From assembly GCA_001485605.1 (NCBI GenBank), contig FAON01000010.1, positions 124,001 through 188,000 of the forward strand: 64,000 bases of DNA, read 5' to 3'. Positions 49,216 through 57,661 of the stretch are shown here, one piece after another; position 1 is the stretch's first letter; the number at the start of each line of letters is the position of its first letter. The position numbers and the translations under genes were made by a program. Source of the DNA: Candidatus Kryptobacter tengchongensis (lineage in GTDB: Bacteria; Bacteroidota; Ignavibacteria; Kryptoniales; Kryptoniaceae). A model generated the notes under the pieces. The model saw nothing but the letters and a program-made list of their open reading frames with translations. It did no database searches and was not told the origin of the DNA.

Positions 49216-51456
49216 TTACTTGACAAGCATCATCTTCTTTACATCAACATATCTTCCCGCTTCAAGTTTATAGAAATACACACCACTTGGTAAACCACTC
49301 GCATCAAACTTAACATTGTATCTTCCAGCTTCCTGTAGCTCATTCACAAGTATAGCAACTTCTTGACCAAGAACATTATAAACTATAAGTTTCACATTCG
49401 CCCGCATCGGAATATCATAAGTTATCGTCGTCGTTGGATTAAATGGATTTGGATAATTTTGATACAAAGTGAAACTCGCTGGAATTCCAACGGTTTCGTC
49501 CTTTTCAACTTTGGTAAATGTACCAACAAAATTGCCAGTTACAGGATCAATAAATACAATAAGTGCTTTCTCTCTCCCCGTCGTGACATCAATTCCATTA
49601 TATATTGCATGGAAATAAATTTTAGTTGTATCTATAGATTGAGAATAAAGATATCCGCCCCCAGTATACTGATACAAATTCCTGAAAGCAGATCCACCGT
49701 TTGCTTCGGCAACGGCTGCAAGGGTATCACTATCTTTGTAATTCATAAGTTGCAAAGGCTTATTTAATGGTGTTAAATCTGATATATCAAAAAACGAAGT
49801 GTCAACCCAAGCCAAACCTAAAGAAACCCAAACACTAAACTTACCCACGCTGTTACTTTTATAACCATAGTTCCAGATAAGGCATTTCCCATCAACAAGC
49901 GTATCATCATCCTCAAATCCCAAAACATACACAAGTTGTGCATCGTTTGCCCTATTCATTGCTAAATTATCAACAACCTCAAATTTCTCCTTCGCAGTTA
50001 CAGGTTTAAACGAAATCTCAAACTTTTTAACTAATCTACCATCTGAGGGATTAAGATAAACAGCTAAAAATCCTCTGAGATTAAAACTAGTATCAGTCTT
50101 AAAATACACAATCCTCCAATATGGATTTACTGTATCAGGCGGATCAAAATCATCACCTGAATAATTTCTCAAGTCATACATAACAGATGTTATCGTATTG
50201 GGCTCATTCCTGAAAGCATATCCACCATTAGCTTCGGCGCTATCAAATACAACATCGCTATCAATAAATCTTGTTGGTAAATCAACAAGTGGTCTTGGGG
50301 GTGTTGAAACAGTGTCAAGTGAGAGTCCCATAAATGCATTTGCCCAAACAGAAACATATTTATCTTTTGAAGGCGAATAAAAAATATAGGTAGCAGAATA
50401 TACCTTTCCGTCAAGTGTGTCGCCTGGAACTTCAATTCCTTCAAAAGTTTGGATCCCTCTTAATCTCACATCGCTTGCATAACTTTTAGCAAGCACTGTA
50501 ACTGTGTCAAGGATTTGTTTTACCGTAAACGGTCTTATCTGAAAAACTCCACTTAAATTTAAACCTGAAACATCGCCACCGCTAACGGTAATTGGATCGG
50601 GTTGATCATCTCCATTTGCGTCATAAAACATGAGCAAATCACCGATTGGATTAAATAGTCCATCTCGCTGTGTATCAAAAGCAGCAAACAAATAGTATGT
50701 TCCATCGCGAACATATCGTATCTCAAATGAAAAATCAGAATTAACATTAGCAGCGTATTTTACATTTACATCCTCTTGGGCAAGTGGATTCCCATCAAGC
50801 AATGCAACTACACCAACATTAGGATCAACGCTCAAAAACTTAAACGGATTCAAATCTTGTAATTTGAGATCAAACGAAAGCGAGTTAGATTTCTTCAAAA
50901 TTTTAACCTCATTGCCCTGAGATAAAATTTGACCTATCGTCTTTGATAGATCAACCTTTAAATTAGGTACATTAAATTGTGAAATCCCTGTAAATGATGA
51001 TATACGCGGTGAAGGTGGTGTTATAGTCCCTCTTACGCTTCGCTGACCTATAGTTGATGCGGTCGTAAAGTTTACAACATACGGCTTTTCAAGCATTATT
51101 CCAGTTATTGAATAAGCACCAAATAAAATAATACAATAATCCGTATTTGGAGCAAGTGTAAACCACGCTCCAATGGTATCCGTACGTAAAGGAACATATG
51201 GCTGAACAAATTGAATTGAATCGCGTGGGTCAAACGCTAAAAAACTTAAAAATGGGAGAAAGGGACCCGCTTCACCAAAATTACGATTTACATCAACTTG
51301 ATCAGAAAACACAAATTTAATTAAAACGGGAGTTGGTAATGAAGGAACACTATAATCCCCATTATTTGGGTATGAACTTTTCACCCGAAAGCCTTGTGAA
51401 TATACTGAAATTGTAAAGATGAAAACCAAGATTGACAGAAAAATTAGCCAGCGCAT
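49216..51456 (-). CDS. Large secreted protein with type IX secretion (Por) tail
   Basis: The 746-residue protein has a signal peptide (MRWLIFLSILVFIFTISVYSQ), an N-terminal SbsA/Big_5-like Ig domain (YPNNGDYSVPSLPTPVLIKF), a beta-rich middle and the C-terminal sorting tail (SFTLYQNYPNPFNPTTTI, NVLGQEVAILV, SGLPSGVYFYKLE). T9SS cargo tails are cut off at the surface. Two copies of an AEANGGxAFRN motif in the middle (near 410 and 590) point to repeated domains. ATG 51456 has a GGAGGG ribosome site; the TTG four codons upstream is unlikely. Function unknown. Confidence 0.85.
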   Translation of the reverse strand: MRWLIFLSILVFIFTISVYSQGFRVKSSYPNNGDYSVPSLPTPVLIKFVFSDQVDVNRNFGEAGPFLPFLSFLAFDPRDSIQFVQPYVPLRTDTIGAWFTLAPNTDYCIILFGAYSITGIMLEKPYVVNFTTASTIGQRSVRGTITPPSPRISSFTGISQFNVPNLKVDLSKTIGQILSQGNEVKILKKSNSLSFDLKLQDLNPFKFLSVDPNVGVVALLDGNPLAQEDVNVKYAANVNSDFSFEIRYVRDGTYYLFAAFDTQRDGLFNPIGDLLMFYDANGDDQPDPITVSGGDVSGLNLSGVFQIRPFTVKQILDTVTVLAKSYASDVRLRGIQTFEGIEVPGDTLDGKVYSATYIFYSPSKDKYVSVWANAFMGLSLDTVSTPPRPLVDLPTRFIDSDVVFDSAEANGGYAFRNEPNTITSVMYDLRNYSGDDFDPPDTVNPYWRIVYFKTDTSFNLRGFLAVYLNPSDGRLVKKFEISFKPVTAKEKFEVVDNLAMNRANDAQLVYVLGFEDDDTLVDGKCLIWNYGYKSNSVGKFSVWVSLGLAWVDTSFFDISDLTPLNKPLQLMNYKDSDTLAAVAEANGGSAFRNLYQYTGGGYLYSQSIDTTKIYFHAIYNGIDVTTGREKALIVFIDPVTGNFVGTFTKVEKDETVGIPASFTLYQNYPNPFNPTTTITYDIPMRANVKLIVYNVLGQEVAILVNELQEAGRYNVKFDASGLPSGVYFYKLEAGRYVDVKKMMLVK

Positions 51457-51529
51457 GATTCCCTCCAAAATTAATTCTTAATTCACATATAAGTTAAGTA
51501 ATTTTAAGTAAAGGTCAAAGTGATTTATG

Positions 51530-52774
51530 TCACATTTTCCGGTACTTTAAAATGCCCCCGCCAAAAACAATCCAAGTATGATTTTCACCGAAAAAATATG
51601 GTATCATTCTATAATCTGGGACATCAAAAATTACGAGATCCGCCCTTTTACCCACCTCAATACTTCCTGTTATATCTGAAATCCCAATTGCGCCAGCTGA
51701 GTTTAATGTTGATGCAGTTATTGCTTCCTCTATCGTCATCCTCATTTGAGTGCAGGCGATTGTCATCATAAGTTGCATATTTAAACTCATACACGATCCC
51801 GGGTTAAAATCCGTTGCAATTGCAACAGGGACACCTGAGTCAATTAATTTTCTTGCGGGTGGATACTTATAGTTTAAAAAGAAAGAAACCCCGGGGAGTA
51901 AAACCGCTATTGAATCTGTCCTTGATAAAAGATCAATATCTTCATCATTTATATTTTCAAGGTGATCAATTGAAATAGCCTCAACTTTAACTCCAACCTT
52001 AACACCGCCATAATTTGAAAATTGCTCCGCATGAATTTTAGGCAGGAGTCCATAGCTTTTACCTGCGGTTAAAATTTTTTCAGAATCCTCGGCAGTAAAA
52101 TATCCTATTTCACAAAACACATCGCAAAATTTTGCAAGTTTCCTTTTTGATATCTCTGGGATAAGCTTATCTACTAAAAACTTAACATAATCATCTTTTC
52201 TATCCTTAAACTCTGGTGGTACTGCATGAGCTCCAAGGAAAGTTGGAACCGTGAAGATAGGTTTTTCATTCAATTCATTTACAACCTCAAGAACTTTGAT
52301 CTCATCTTCAAGATTCAATCCATACCCACTTTTTATCTCTATGGTTGTTGTTCCATTTGCAAGAGCTTTGGTTGCATAAATTTGAGAAATTTTTAAAAGT
52401 TCATCCTTTGATAAATTTCTCGTCTTTTGAACGGTGCTTAAAATCCCACCGCCCATCTCAGCAATTTGCTGATATGTAAAACCCTTTATCCTTAAATTAA
52501 ACTCATCCTCACGCGTTCCCCCAAATACAAGATGTGTATGTGAGTCAACAAATCCAGGCAGAACAACTTTTCCAGTAGCGTCAATGATTTCAACTTCGCC
52601 ATATAAACCAAAATTAAAATCAACAGCTCTCCCAACCCATTCAATTTTACCATCTTTAATTAAAACACTCCCCTTTTCAACGACGAAAATTTCACTTTGT
52701 TTTTCCCCGCGTTTAAATCTTTTCCCAAATGATGCGACTGTGACAACTTGATTAGCGTTATGAATTAAAATCAT
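51530..52774 (-). CDS. hutI: Imidazolonepropionase
   Basis: HutI opens imidazolone-propionate to formiminoglutamate in histidine breakdown. The 414-residue amidohydrolase shows VVLPGFVDSHTHLVFGGTREDEF near 74-96 with metal-binding His, IEIKSGYGLNLEDE near 150, FLGAHAVP, IHAEQFSNYGG and a late TDFNPGSC. No other hut gene is in the window. It overlaps the small gene upstream by 4 bp. The call is firm. Confidence 0.94.
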   Translation of the reverse strand: MILIHNANQVVTVASFGKRFKRGEKQSEIFVVEKGSVLIKDGKIEWVGRAVDFNFGLYGEVEIIDATGKVVLPGFVDSHTHLVFGGTREDEFNLRIKGFTYQQIAEMGGGILSTVQKTRNLSKDELLKISQIYATKALANGTTTIEIKSGYGLNLEDEIKVLEVVNELNEKPIFTVPTFLGAHAVPPEFKDRKDDYVKFLVDKLIPEISKRKLAKFCDVFCEIGYFTAEDSEKILTAGKSYGLLPKIHAEQFSNYGGVKVGVKVEAISIDHLENINDEDIDLLSRTDSIAVLLPGVSFFLNYKYPPARKLIDSGVPVAIATDFNPGSCMSLNMQLMMTIACTQMRMTIEEAITASTLNSAGAIGISDITGSIEVGKRADLVIFDVPDYRMIPYFFGENHTWIVFGGGILKYRKM

Positions 52775-52989
52775 TTTTCACCTTCTCTTTTCAACCTATC
52801 AATTTCTCTGTTAACTTCTTCAAGCTCTTCTTCAAGCTGTTTTTTGTAATCTTCAAGCATCTCAATATATTCTTCACGAGTTATATATGGGCGGAATCCC
52901 GTCCAAAATGTCTCAAACGGGGGAAAACCAAATCCAAACCAAAATCCTCCGAATCTACGCCCAAATCCTTTACCTCTACCCCACCACAT
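52771..52989 (-). CDS. Small Gly/Phe/Trp-rich protein with coiled-coil tail (DUF5320-like)
   Basis: This 72-residue ORF starts MWWGRGKGFGRRFGGFWFGF, a Gly-aromatic repeat, and ends in a charged coiled coil (ITREEYIEMLEDYKKQLEEEL). It resembles DUF5320 proteins of bacteria and archaea, whose role is unknown. It overlaps hutI by 4 bp and starts 18 bp after the SDR gene, which supports real translation. Confidence 0.72.
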   Translation of the reverse strand: MWWGRGKGFGRRFGGFWFGFGFPPFETFWTGFRPYITREEYIEMLEDYKKQLEEELEEVNREIDRLKREGEK

Positions 52990-53007
52990 GGCTAACTTAA
53001 GAGATTT

Positions 53008-53916
53008 TTATTTTTCAAATAAACTTTTTAAAGCAGTCTCAATATCTGAATACTTAAACTCAAACCCAGCTTCAATCAACCTTTCCGGTTTAACCCTCTG
53101 GCTTGCTGTAAGAGCAATTTCGGTCAGCTCCTTGCCAAATAAAATTTTCAAACCAAATTTTGGAACTGGAAAAAACGAGGGACGATTTAAAACCTTTGCA
53201 AATGTTTTTGTGAATTCTTCATTCGTAACTGGATTCGGAGAGACGACATTATAAATACCACGCACATTTTCATTTTCAATTCCAAATTTAACAACACGGG
53301 CAAGGTCTTCAATATGAACCCAAGACATCCACATCCTTCCATCAGCAATCTTTCCACCAAGTCCAAGCTTAAATAACGGCGTTAATCTAGCAAGAAATCC
53401 ACCTCCTTCCCCTATGACAATCCCAATCCTTAAAATTATAGTTCTTACTCCAAATTCCTCTGCTTTTTTAGCTTCACCTTCCCAATCTTTGCATAGCTGT
53501 GCTAAAAAATCATCCCCCGCTTCTGAATTTTCCGTCAAAATTTCATCTCTTTTACTCCCATAAAAACCAATTGCAGATGCAGATATAAAAATTTTCCCCG
53601 CAGGATTTATCTTTGAAAACGCATCAACTATTTTTCTGGTTGAGTTTATTCGTGAACTTCTCAATCTTTCTTTAACCCTTTTTGTCCATCTTTGTGAAAT
53701 GGTCTCTCCAACCAAATTTATGATAACATCTGAACGTTGAGCTACATCAACGGGGAAATCTTCAAAATCTGGATTCCAGCTGAAACCTTCAAAGGCTTTT
53801 AATCTTTCGGGGTTTCTGCTTGAGATTAAAATTTTATGTCCATCTTTTGAAAGGAAATTTGCAACATAACTTCCGATAAATCCCGTGCCTCCAGCAATTG
53901 TAATAGTCTTGCTCAT
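53008..53916 (-). CDS. TIGR01777-family SDR protein (YfcH-like NAD-dependent epimerase/dehydratase)
   Basis: The 302-residue protein begins with the extended-SDR Rossmann motif TIAGGTGFIGSYVANFL, then VIINLVGETISQRWTKRVKERLRSSRI and FISASAIGFYGSKRDE with the active Tyr near 118. It ends with the DUF1731-like C-domain PVPKFGLKILFGKELTEIALTASQRVKPERL. These features fit the YfcH/TIGR01777 group; the substrate is unknown. It lies 19 bp downstream of glyS. Confidence 0.9.
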   Translation of the reverse strand: MSKTITIAGGTGFIGSYVANFLSKDGHKILISSRNPERLKAFEGFSWNPDFEDFPVDVAQRSDVIINLVGETISQRWTKRVKERLRSSRINSTRKIVDAFSKINPAGKIFISASAIGFYGSKRDEILTENSEAGDDFLAQLCKDWEGEAKKAEEFGVRTIILRIGIVIGEGGGFLARLTPLFKLGLGGKIADGRMWMSWVHIEDLARVVKFGIENENVRGIYNVVSPNPVTNEEFTKTFAKVLNRPSFFPVPKFGLKILFGKELTEIALTASQRVKPERLIEAGFEFKYSDIETALKSLFEK

Positions 53917-53935
53917 TTTAACCCAAATTTAAGTT

Positions 53936-55279
53936 TTAGAAAACGATTTTCTCCCTTAAAAAGTCAAGCACTTCATTTTTATGAATTCTTTCCTGTTTCA
54001 TTGTATCTCTGTCCCTTACTGTTACAGTTCCATCTTGAAGTGTTTGCGAATCAACTGTGAAACAGAAGGGAGTTCCAATTTCATCTTGCCTTCTATATCT
54101 TCTCCCAATTGAACCACTGTCATCATAGAAAACTTTAAAGTGTGGTTTCAACGATTTATAAATTTCAAATGCGATCTCTGGCATATTTTCTCTGTTGACA
54201 AGAGGTAAAACAGCTGCTTTTATCGGGGCAAGAAATGGATGCAGACGAAGAACCGTTCTTATTTCTTTACCCGTATCTTCTTCATCGTAAGCATTAACAA
54301 GAACCGCAAGCAAAGTTCTATCGCACCCAGCAGATGTTTCAATTATATATGGGATATATTTTTGCCCTATCTCGTCATCATAATAGCTTAAATCTTTCCC
54401 CGAAAACTGTTGATGCCTTGACAAATCATAATTCGTTCTGTTATGAATCCCTTCAAGTTCTTGCCATCCAAATGGAAATTCAAACTGGATATCATACGCA
54501 GCAGTTGCATAATGAGCAAGTTCATCAGGACCATGCTGATGGAAACGAAGTTTTTCGGGCTTTATTCCAATCCTCAAATACCATTTAAATCTTTCCTCAC
54601 GCCATCTCTCAAACCACTCCATATCCGTGCCGGGGCGGACAAAGTATTGCATTTCCATTTGTTCAAATTCCCTTGTTCTGAAAATGAAATTCCCCGGGGT
54701 TATCTCGTTTCTAAATGCTTTCCCTATTTGGGCAATTCCAAAGGGGATCTTTCTTCTCATTGAGACATATACATTTTCAAAATTGACATAAATTCCCTGC
54801 GCTGTTTCAGGTCTAAGGTAAACAATATGAGCTTCATCTTCCACGGGACCCATAAATGTTTTAAACATCAGATTAAATTTTCTCGGCTCTGTTAATTCAC
54901 CACCACATTCAGGGCATTTTTTCAATTTTAAATTCTCTTCTGGGATCTGATCCGCTCTAAAGCGAAGTTTACAAGATTTACAATCAACGAGTGGATCTGT
55001 GAAGTTTTCTACATGTCCTGAAGCTTCCCAAACTTTCGGATGCATCAAAATTGCAGCGTCAAGCCCTTCAATATCGTCCCTTTCATAAACCATCGCCTTC
55101 CACCACGCCTGCTTTATGTTATTTTTAAGTTCAACCCCAAGCGGACCATAATCCCAACATGCATTAATACCCCCATAAATCTCACTTGATTGAAAGATGA
55201 ATCCTCTCCTCTTACAAAGCGAAACGAGCTTATCCATCAATTGCGTCTGTGAAGATGCGACTGTGTTCTTTTTGCTCAT
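53936..55279 (-). CDS. glyS: Glycine--tRNA ligase (dimeric class II)
   Basis: The single-chain alpha2 type (447 residues) charges tRNA-Gly. Seen: class II motif 1 region [29 protein letters not shown], motif 2 [25 protein letters not shown] and motif 3 [11 protein letters not shown]. The C-terminal anticodon domain has [17 protein letters not shown]. It is not the E. coli type two-chain enzyme. No glycine riboswitch or T-box is seen in the 140 bp upstream. Confidence 0.97.
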   Translation of the reverse strand: MSKKNTVASSQTQLMDKLVSLCKRRGFIFQSSEIYGGINACWDYGPLGVELKNNIKQAWWKAMVYERDDIEGLDAAILMHPKVWEASGHVENFTDPLVDCKSCKLRFRADQIPEENLKLKKCPECGGELTEPRKFNLMFKTFMGPVEDEAHIVYLRPETAQGIYVNFENVYVSMRRKIPFGIAQIGKAFRNEITPGNFIFRTREFEQMEMQYFVRPGTDMEWFERWREERFKWYLRIGIKPEKLRFHQHGPDELAHYATAAYDIQFEFPFGWQELEGIHNRTNYDLSRHQQFSGKDLSYYDDEIGQKYIPYIIETSAGCDRTLLAVLVNAYDEEDTGKEIRTVLRLHPFLAPIKAAVLPLVNRENMPEIAFEIYKSLKPHFKVFYDDSGSIGRRYRRQDEIGTPFCFTVDSQTLQDGTVTVRDRDTMKQERIHKNEVLDFLREKIVF

Positions 55280-55419
55280 TTTCTTCCGTTTTTATTTTCA
55301 TCCGCTGATTTTGTAAAAATTTAACCTTTTGGTGACAAATTTCAAAGTTTTGCGCAAAATTTCTAAATTTAGAAAGGTGAAGCTAAGGTTTTATTCAACA
55401 CTTAAGCTATAAATGTCAA

Positions 55420-56754
55420 ATGGATATGGAAAAAATCGCAAAATCAATTATCTCTAAGGCAATTCAAAGCGGTGCTGATGAATGTGATGTGTTTATCTCA
55501 ATAGATGAAGAATTTTCTGCAACGATAAAAGACAGCGAAGTTGAATCCCTTAAGCAAGCGGTAACCCATGGGCTCGGGATAAGAATTTTCAAGGACAGAA
55601 AAATAGGTTTTGCATATACAACTAATTTTTCATCCCATATAATTCAAAAGACAATAGATGAGGCGATCTCACTTGCTAAAAATTCAACCCCAGAACCAGA
55701 TAACCAACTTCCACAAATATATAGCCATGCCCAAACGCAGGTCAAAATTTTTGACCCTGATGTTTTTTCAATAAGCGTTGAACAGAAAATAAAAATTGCA
55801 AAAGAGATAGAAGAAATTGCAAAAGCCTTCAACCCAAAGATAAAGGTTGAATCAACAGGATTTGGAAACTTGATTCAAAGAAGGGTAATCGCAAACTCAA
55901 ACGAATTTTTCGGTGAGTATGAGGGGACAATTTTTGAAATTTATTGCTCCGCCATCGCCTCGGATAACGCCGAAAGTCAAACGGGCTATTATTCATCGGT
56001 GAGCAGACTTTTTGAAAGATTGCAAACGCCCGAACATGTAGCAAAAAATGCAAGCATCCGAGCACTTCAGCTATTAAATCCCAAAAAGATTAAAACCGGG
56101 AAATACCCCGTGATCTTTGATCCCATGACCGCATCCGCTATAGTAAGTTACATCGCAACGGCAGTAAATGGCAAAAACGCTTATAGAAAAATGAGTTTTC
56201 TATCTGATAAAATAGGCGAAAGGGTTGGAAGCGAAATTTTAACAATAGTTGATGATGGATGCCTTGAATTTGGGATTGGTTCAAAACCATTTGATGATGA
56301 AGGGATTCAAACAAAGGAAAAAGCGGTCATTGAAAACGGAATCTTGAAAATGTTTCTTCTTGATTCAATCATCGCCAAAAAGTTTTCACTCCCGCCAACT
56401 GGAAACGCACACAGAAAATATAATACAATCCCTGCACCATCACCATTAAACTTTTACATTCAACCTGGCTATAAAACACTTGAGGAAATGATATCTGAAA
56501 TCAATGAAGGTTTGCTCATCACGAAACTTATTGGATTCGGGGTTGATATTGTTTCTGGAAATTTCTCAAAAGGAGCGAGTGGATTATGGATTAAAAACGG
56601 GGAAATATCCTTCCCAGTTGATAAGATCACAATAGCAGATAACCTAAAAAATATATTGAGAAATATCACCTCAATCGGGAATGATCTCATTTTCTTCAGT
56701 AATATCGCTTCACCCTCAATTCTTGTATCGGAGATGACGGTTACATGTGATTAA
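55420..56754 (+). CDS. PmbA/TldE-like metallopeptidase-family protein
   Basis: The 444-residue protein has the TldD/PmbA fold: an N-domain with SEVESLKQAVTHGLGIRIFKDRKIGFAYT and the C-domain motif GKYPVIFDPMTASAIVSYI, then KMFLLDSIIAKKF and GNAHRKYN. The HExxxH zinc motif of TldD is absent, so it is the PmbA (TldE) type, which acts with TldD in peptide processing. A TldD partner is not next to it. An ATG two codons in is an alternative start. Confidence 0.88.
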   Translation: MDMEKIAKSIISKAIQSGADECDVFISIDEEFSATIKDSEVESLKQAVTHGLGIRIFKDRKIGFAYTTNFSSHIIQKTIDEAISLAKNSTPEPDNQLPQIYSHAQTQVKIFDPDVFSISVEQKIKIAKEIEEIAKAFNPKIKVESTGFGNLIQRRVIANSNEFFGEYEGTIFEIYCSAIASDNAESQTGYYSSVSRLFERLQTPEHVAKNASIRALQLLNPKKIKTGKYPVIFDPMTASAIVSYIATAVNGKNAYRKMSFLSDKIGERVGSEILTIVDDGCLEFGIGSKPFDDEGIQTKEKAVIENGILKMFLLDSIIAKKFSLPPTGNAHRKYNTIPAPSPLNFYIQPGYKTLEEMISEINEGLLITKLIGFGVDIVSGNFSKGASGLWIKNGEISFPVDKITIADNLKNILRNITSIGNDLIFFSNIASPSILVSEMTVTCD

Positions 56755-56778
56755 CCAAAAATAAAATTTCAAACAGCC

Positions 56779-57156
56779 ATGAGAAACTATGAACAAATCG
56801 GCGAAGATGCAAGCATTTACATACCTCAGAAGAGCACAATAAATGAGCTTGAAAAAATATCTGAAAATATAACGGATAGAGAAGTTGAATATGTTGAGCA
56901 AAATTTTTGGCAAAAACTTGCCAGATTAAAAGGCAATATCAATTTCAAGCGTGATTTGATCGCGCTTTATAAATTTATGAAAGACCCCGATGTTTCATTC
57001 TTTAAGAAAGCAATAGCAATATCAGCACTCCTGTATTTTATACTCCCGATAGATTCAATTCCAGATTTATCACCAATTGTCGGTTTTCTTGACGATATAG
57101 GAATTGTAGCGATGGTTGTTAAGTATTTAAGCCGTGAGCTTGAGCGTTATTATTAA
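56779..57156 (+). CDS. DUF1232 (YkvA-like) membrane protein
   Basis: The 125-residue protein has a soluble charged N-half and the DUF1232 core in the C-half: FKKAIAISALLYFILPIDSIPDLSPIVGFLDDIGIVAMVV, a hydrophobic segment with the invariant P-IDxIPD motif. The role is unknown. It follows the PmbA-like gene after 24 bp and is convergent with the NosL-like gene, with a G/C-rich terminator between. Confidence 0.85.
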   Translation: MRNYEQIGEDASIYIPQKSTINELEKISENITDREVEYVEQNFWQKLARLKGNINFKRDLIALYKFMKDPDVSFFKKAIAISALLYFILPIDSIPDLSPIVGFLDDIGIVAMVVKYLSRELERYY

Positions 57157-57164
57157 AGCATAGT

Positions 57165-57183
57165 GGGCGGGCAAAGCCCGCCC
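57165..57183. terminator. Terminator between convergent DUF1232 and nosL-like genes
   Basis: GGGCGGGC and GCCCGCCC form an 8-bp perfect G/C stem with a 3-base loop. AATTTTAATTTTT follows on the plus strand, fitting termination of the plus-strand genes. The minus strand has no clear T-run after it. Confidence 0.75.
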
Positions 57184-57188
57184 CAATT

Positions 57189-57659
57189 TTAATTTTTCTT
57201 TCTCTCCTCCCGAATCTTCTTCGCCAGAGAAACAATCTCAGGATAGTCAAAAACATAACCACCATAAATTCGCACAAAACTTTTAGCCTCACTCTCACTT
57301 GAAAATGAGAATTCAGGTAACATAGCTCTCGCTGGCAATATCACACTACCGGTGACAAACCACGCTTTTTTAGCATCAATTAATCTAAAAGTTTTAAAAT
57401 CAATCACCTTAATATCTTTTACATTTTTCCCCTCCATTATCGCGGTTGCGCAACCGATACCGCAAGCGTGATAAATTGTATCATCAACCGAAATTTCAAC
57501 CCTTGTCATCATCTTCTCAAAAACATCCATATTACAAACGCTACACACTCCCAGCTTTTGCCCAAGCTCAGGCTTCAACATATCCATCGCAGATTGAGAA
57601 AAAAGTGAAACCGACAAGATAATAATTAAAGCAAGAATTTTTGAAATTTTCATCATCAT
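57189..57659 (-). CDS. NosL-like copper-binding protein (second copy)
   Basis: The 156-residue protein has a signal peptide (to about residue 22), then the copper motif C39-S-V-C42-N-M44 and a DTIYHACGIGCATAIM stretch, as in NosL, which carries Cu(I) for nitrous oxide reductase. A Cys pair near 71-75 adds possible ligands. It has no lipobox, unlike the other NosL in the window. It starts 2 bp after the TonB receptor, so the two act together. Metal transfer beyond copper is not excluded. Confidence 0.8.
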   Translation of the reverse strand: MMMKISKILALIIILSVSLFSQSAMDMLKPELGQKLGVCSVCNMDVFEKMMTRVEISVDDTIYHACGIGCATAIMEGKNVKDIKVIDFKTFRLIDAKKAWFVTGSVILPARAMLPEFSFSSESEAKSFVRIYGGYVFDYPEIVSLAKKIREERKKN

Positions 57660-57661
57660 TG

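Noticed and set aside
57165-57183. Palindrome as a dispersed repeat element, together with 39779-39804
   Set aside because: Stem sequences differ; the first fits a terminator and the second is part of the leader ORF.
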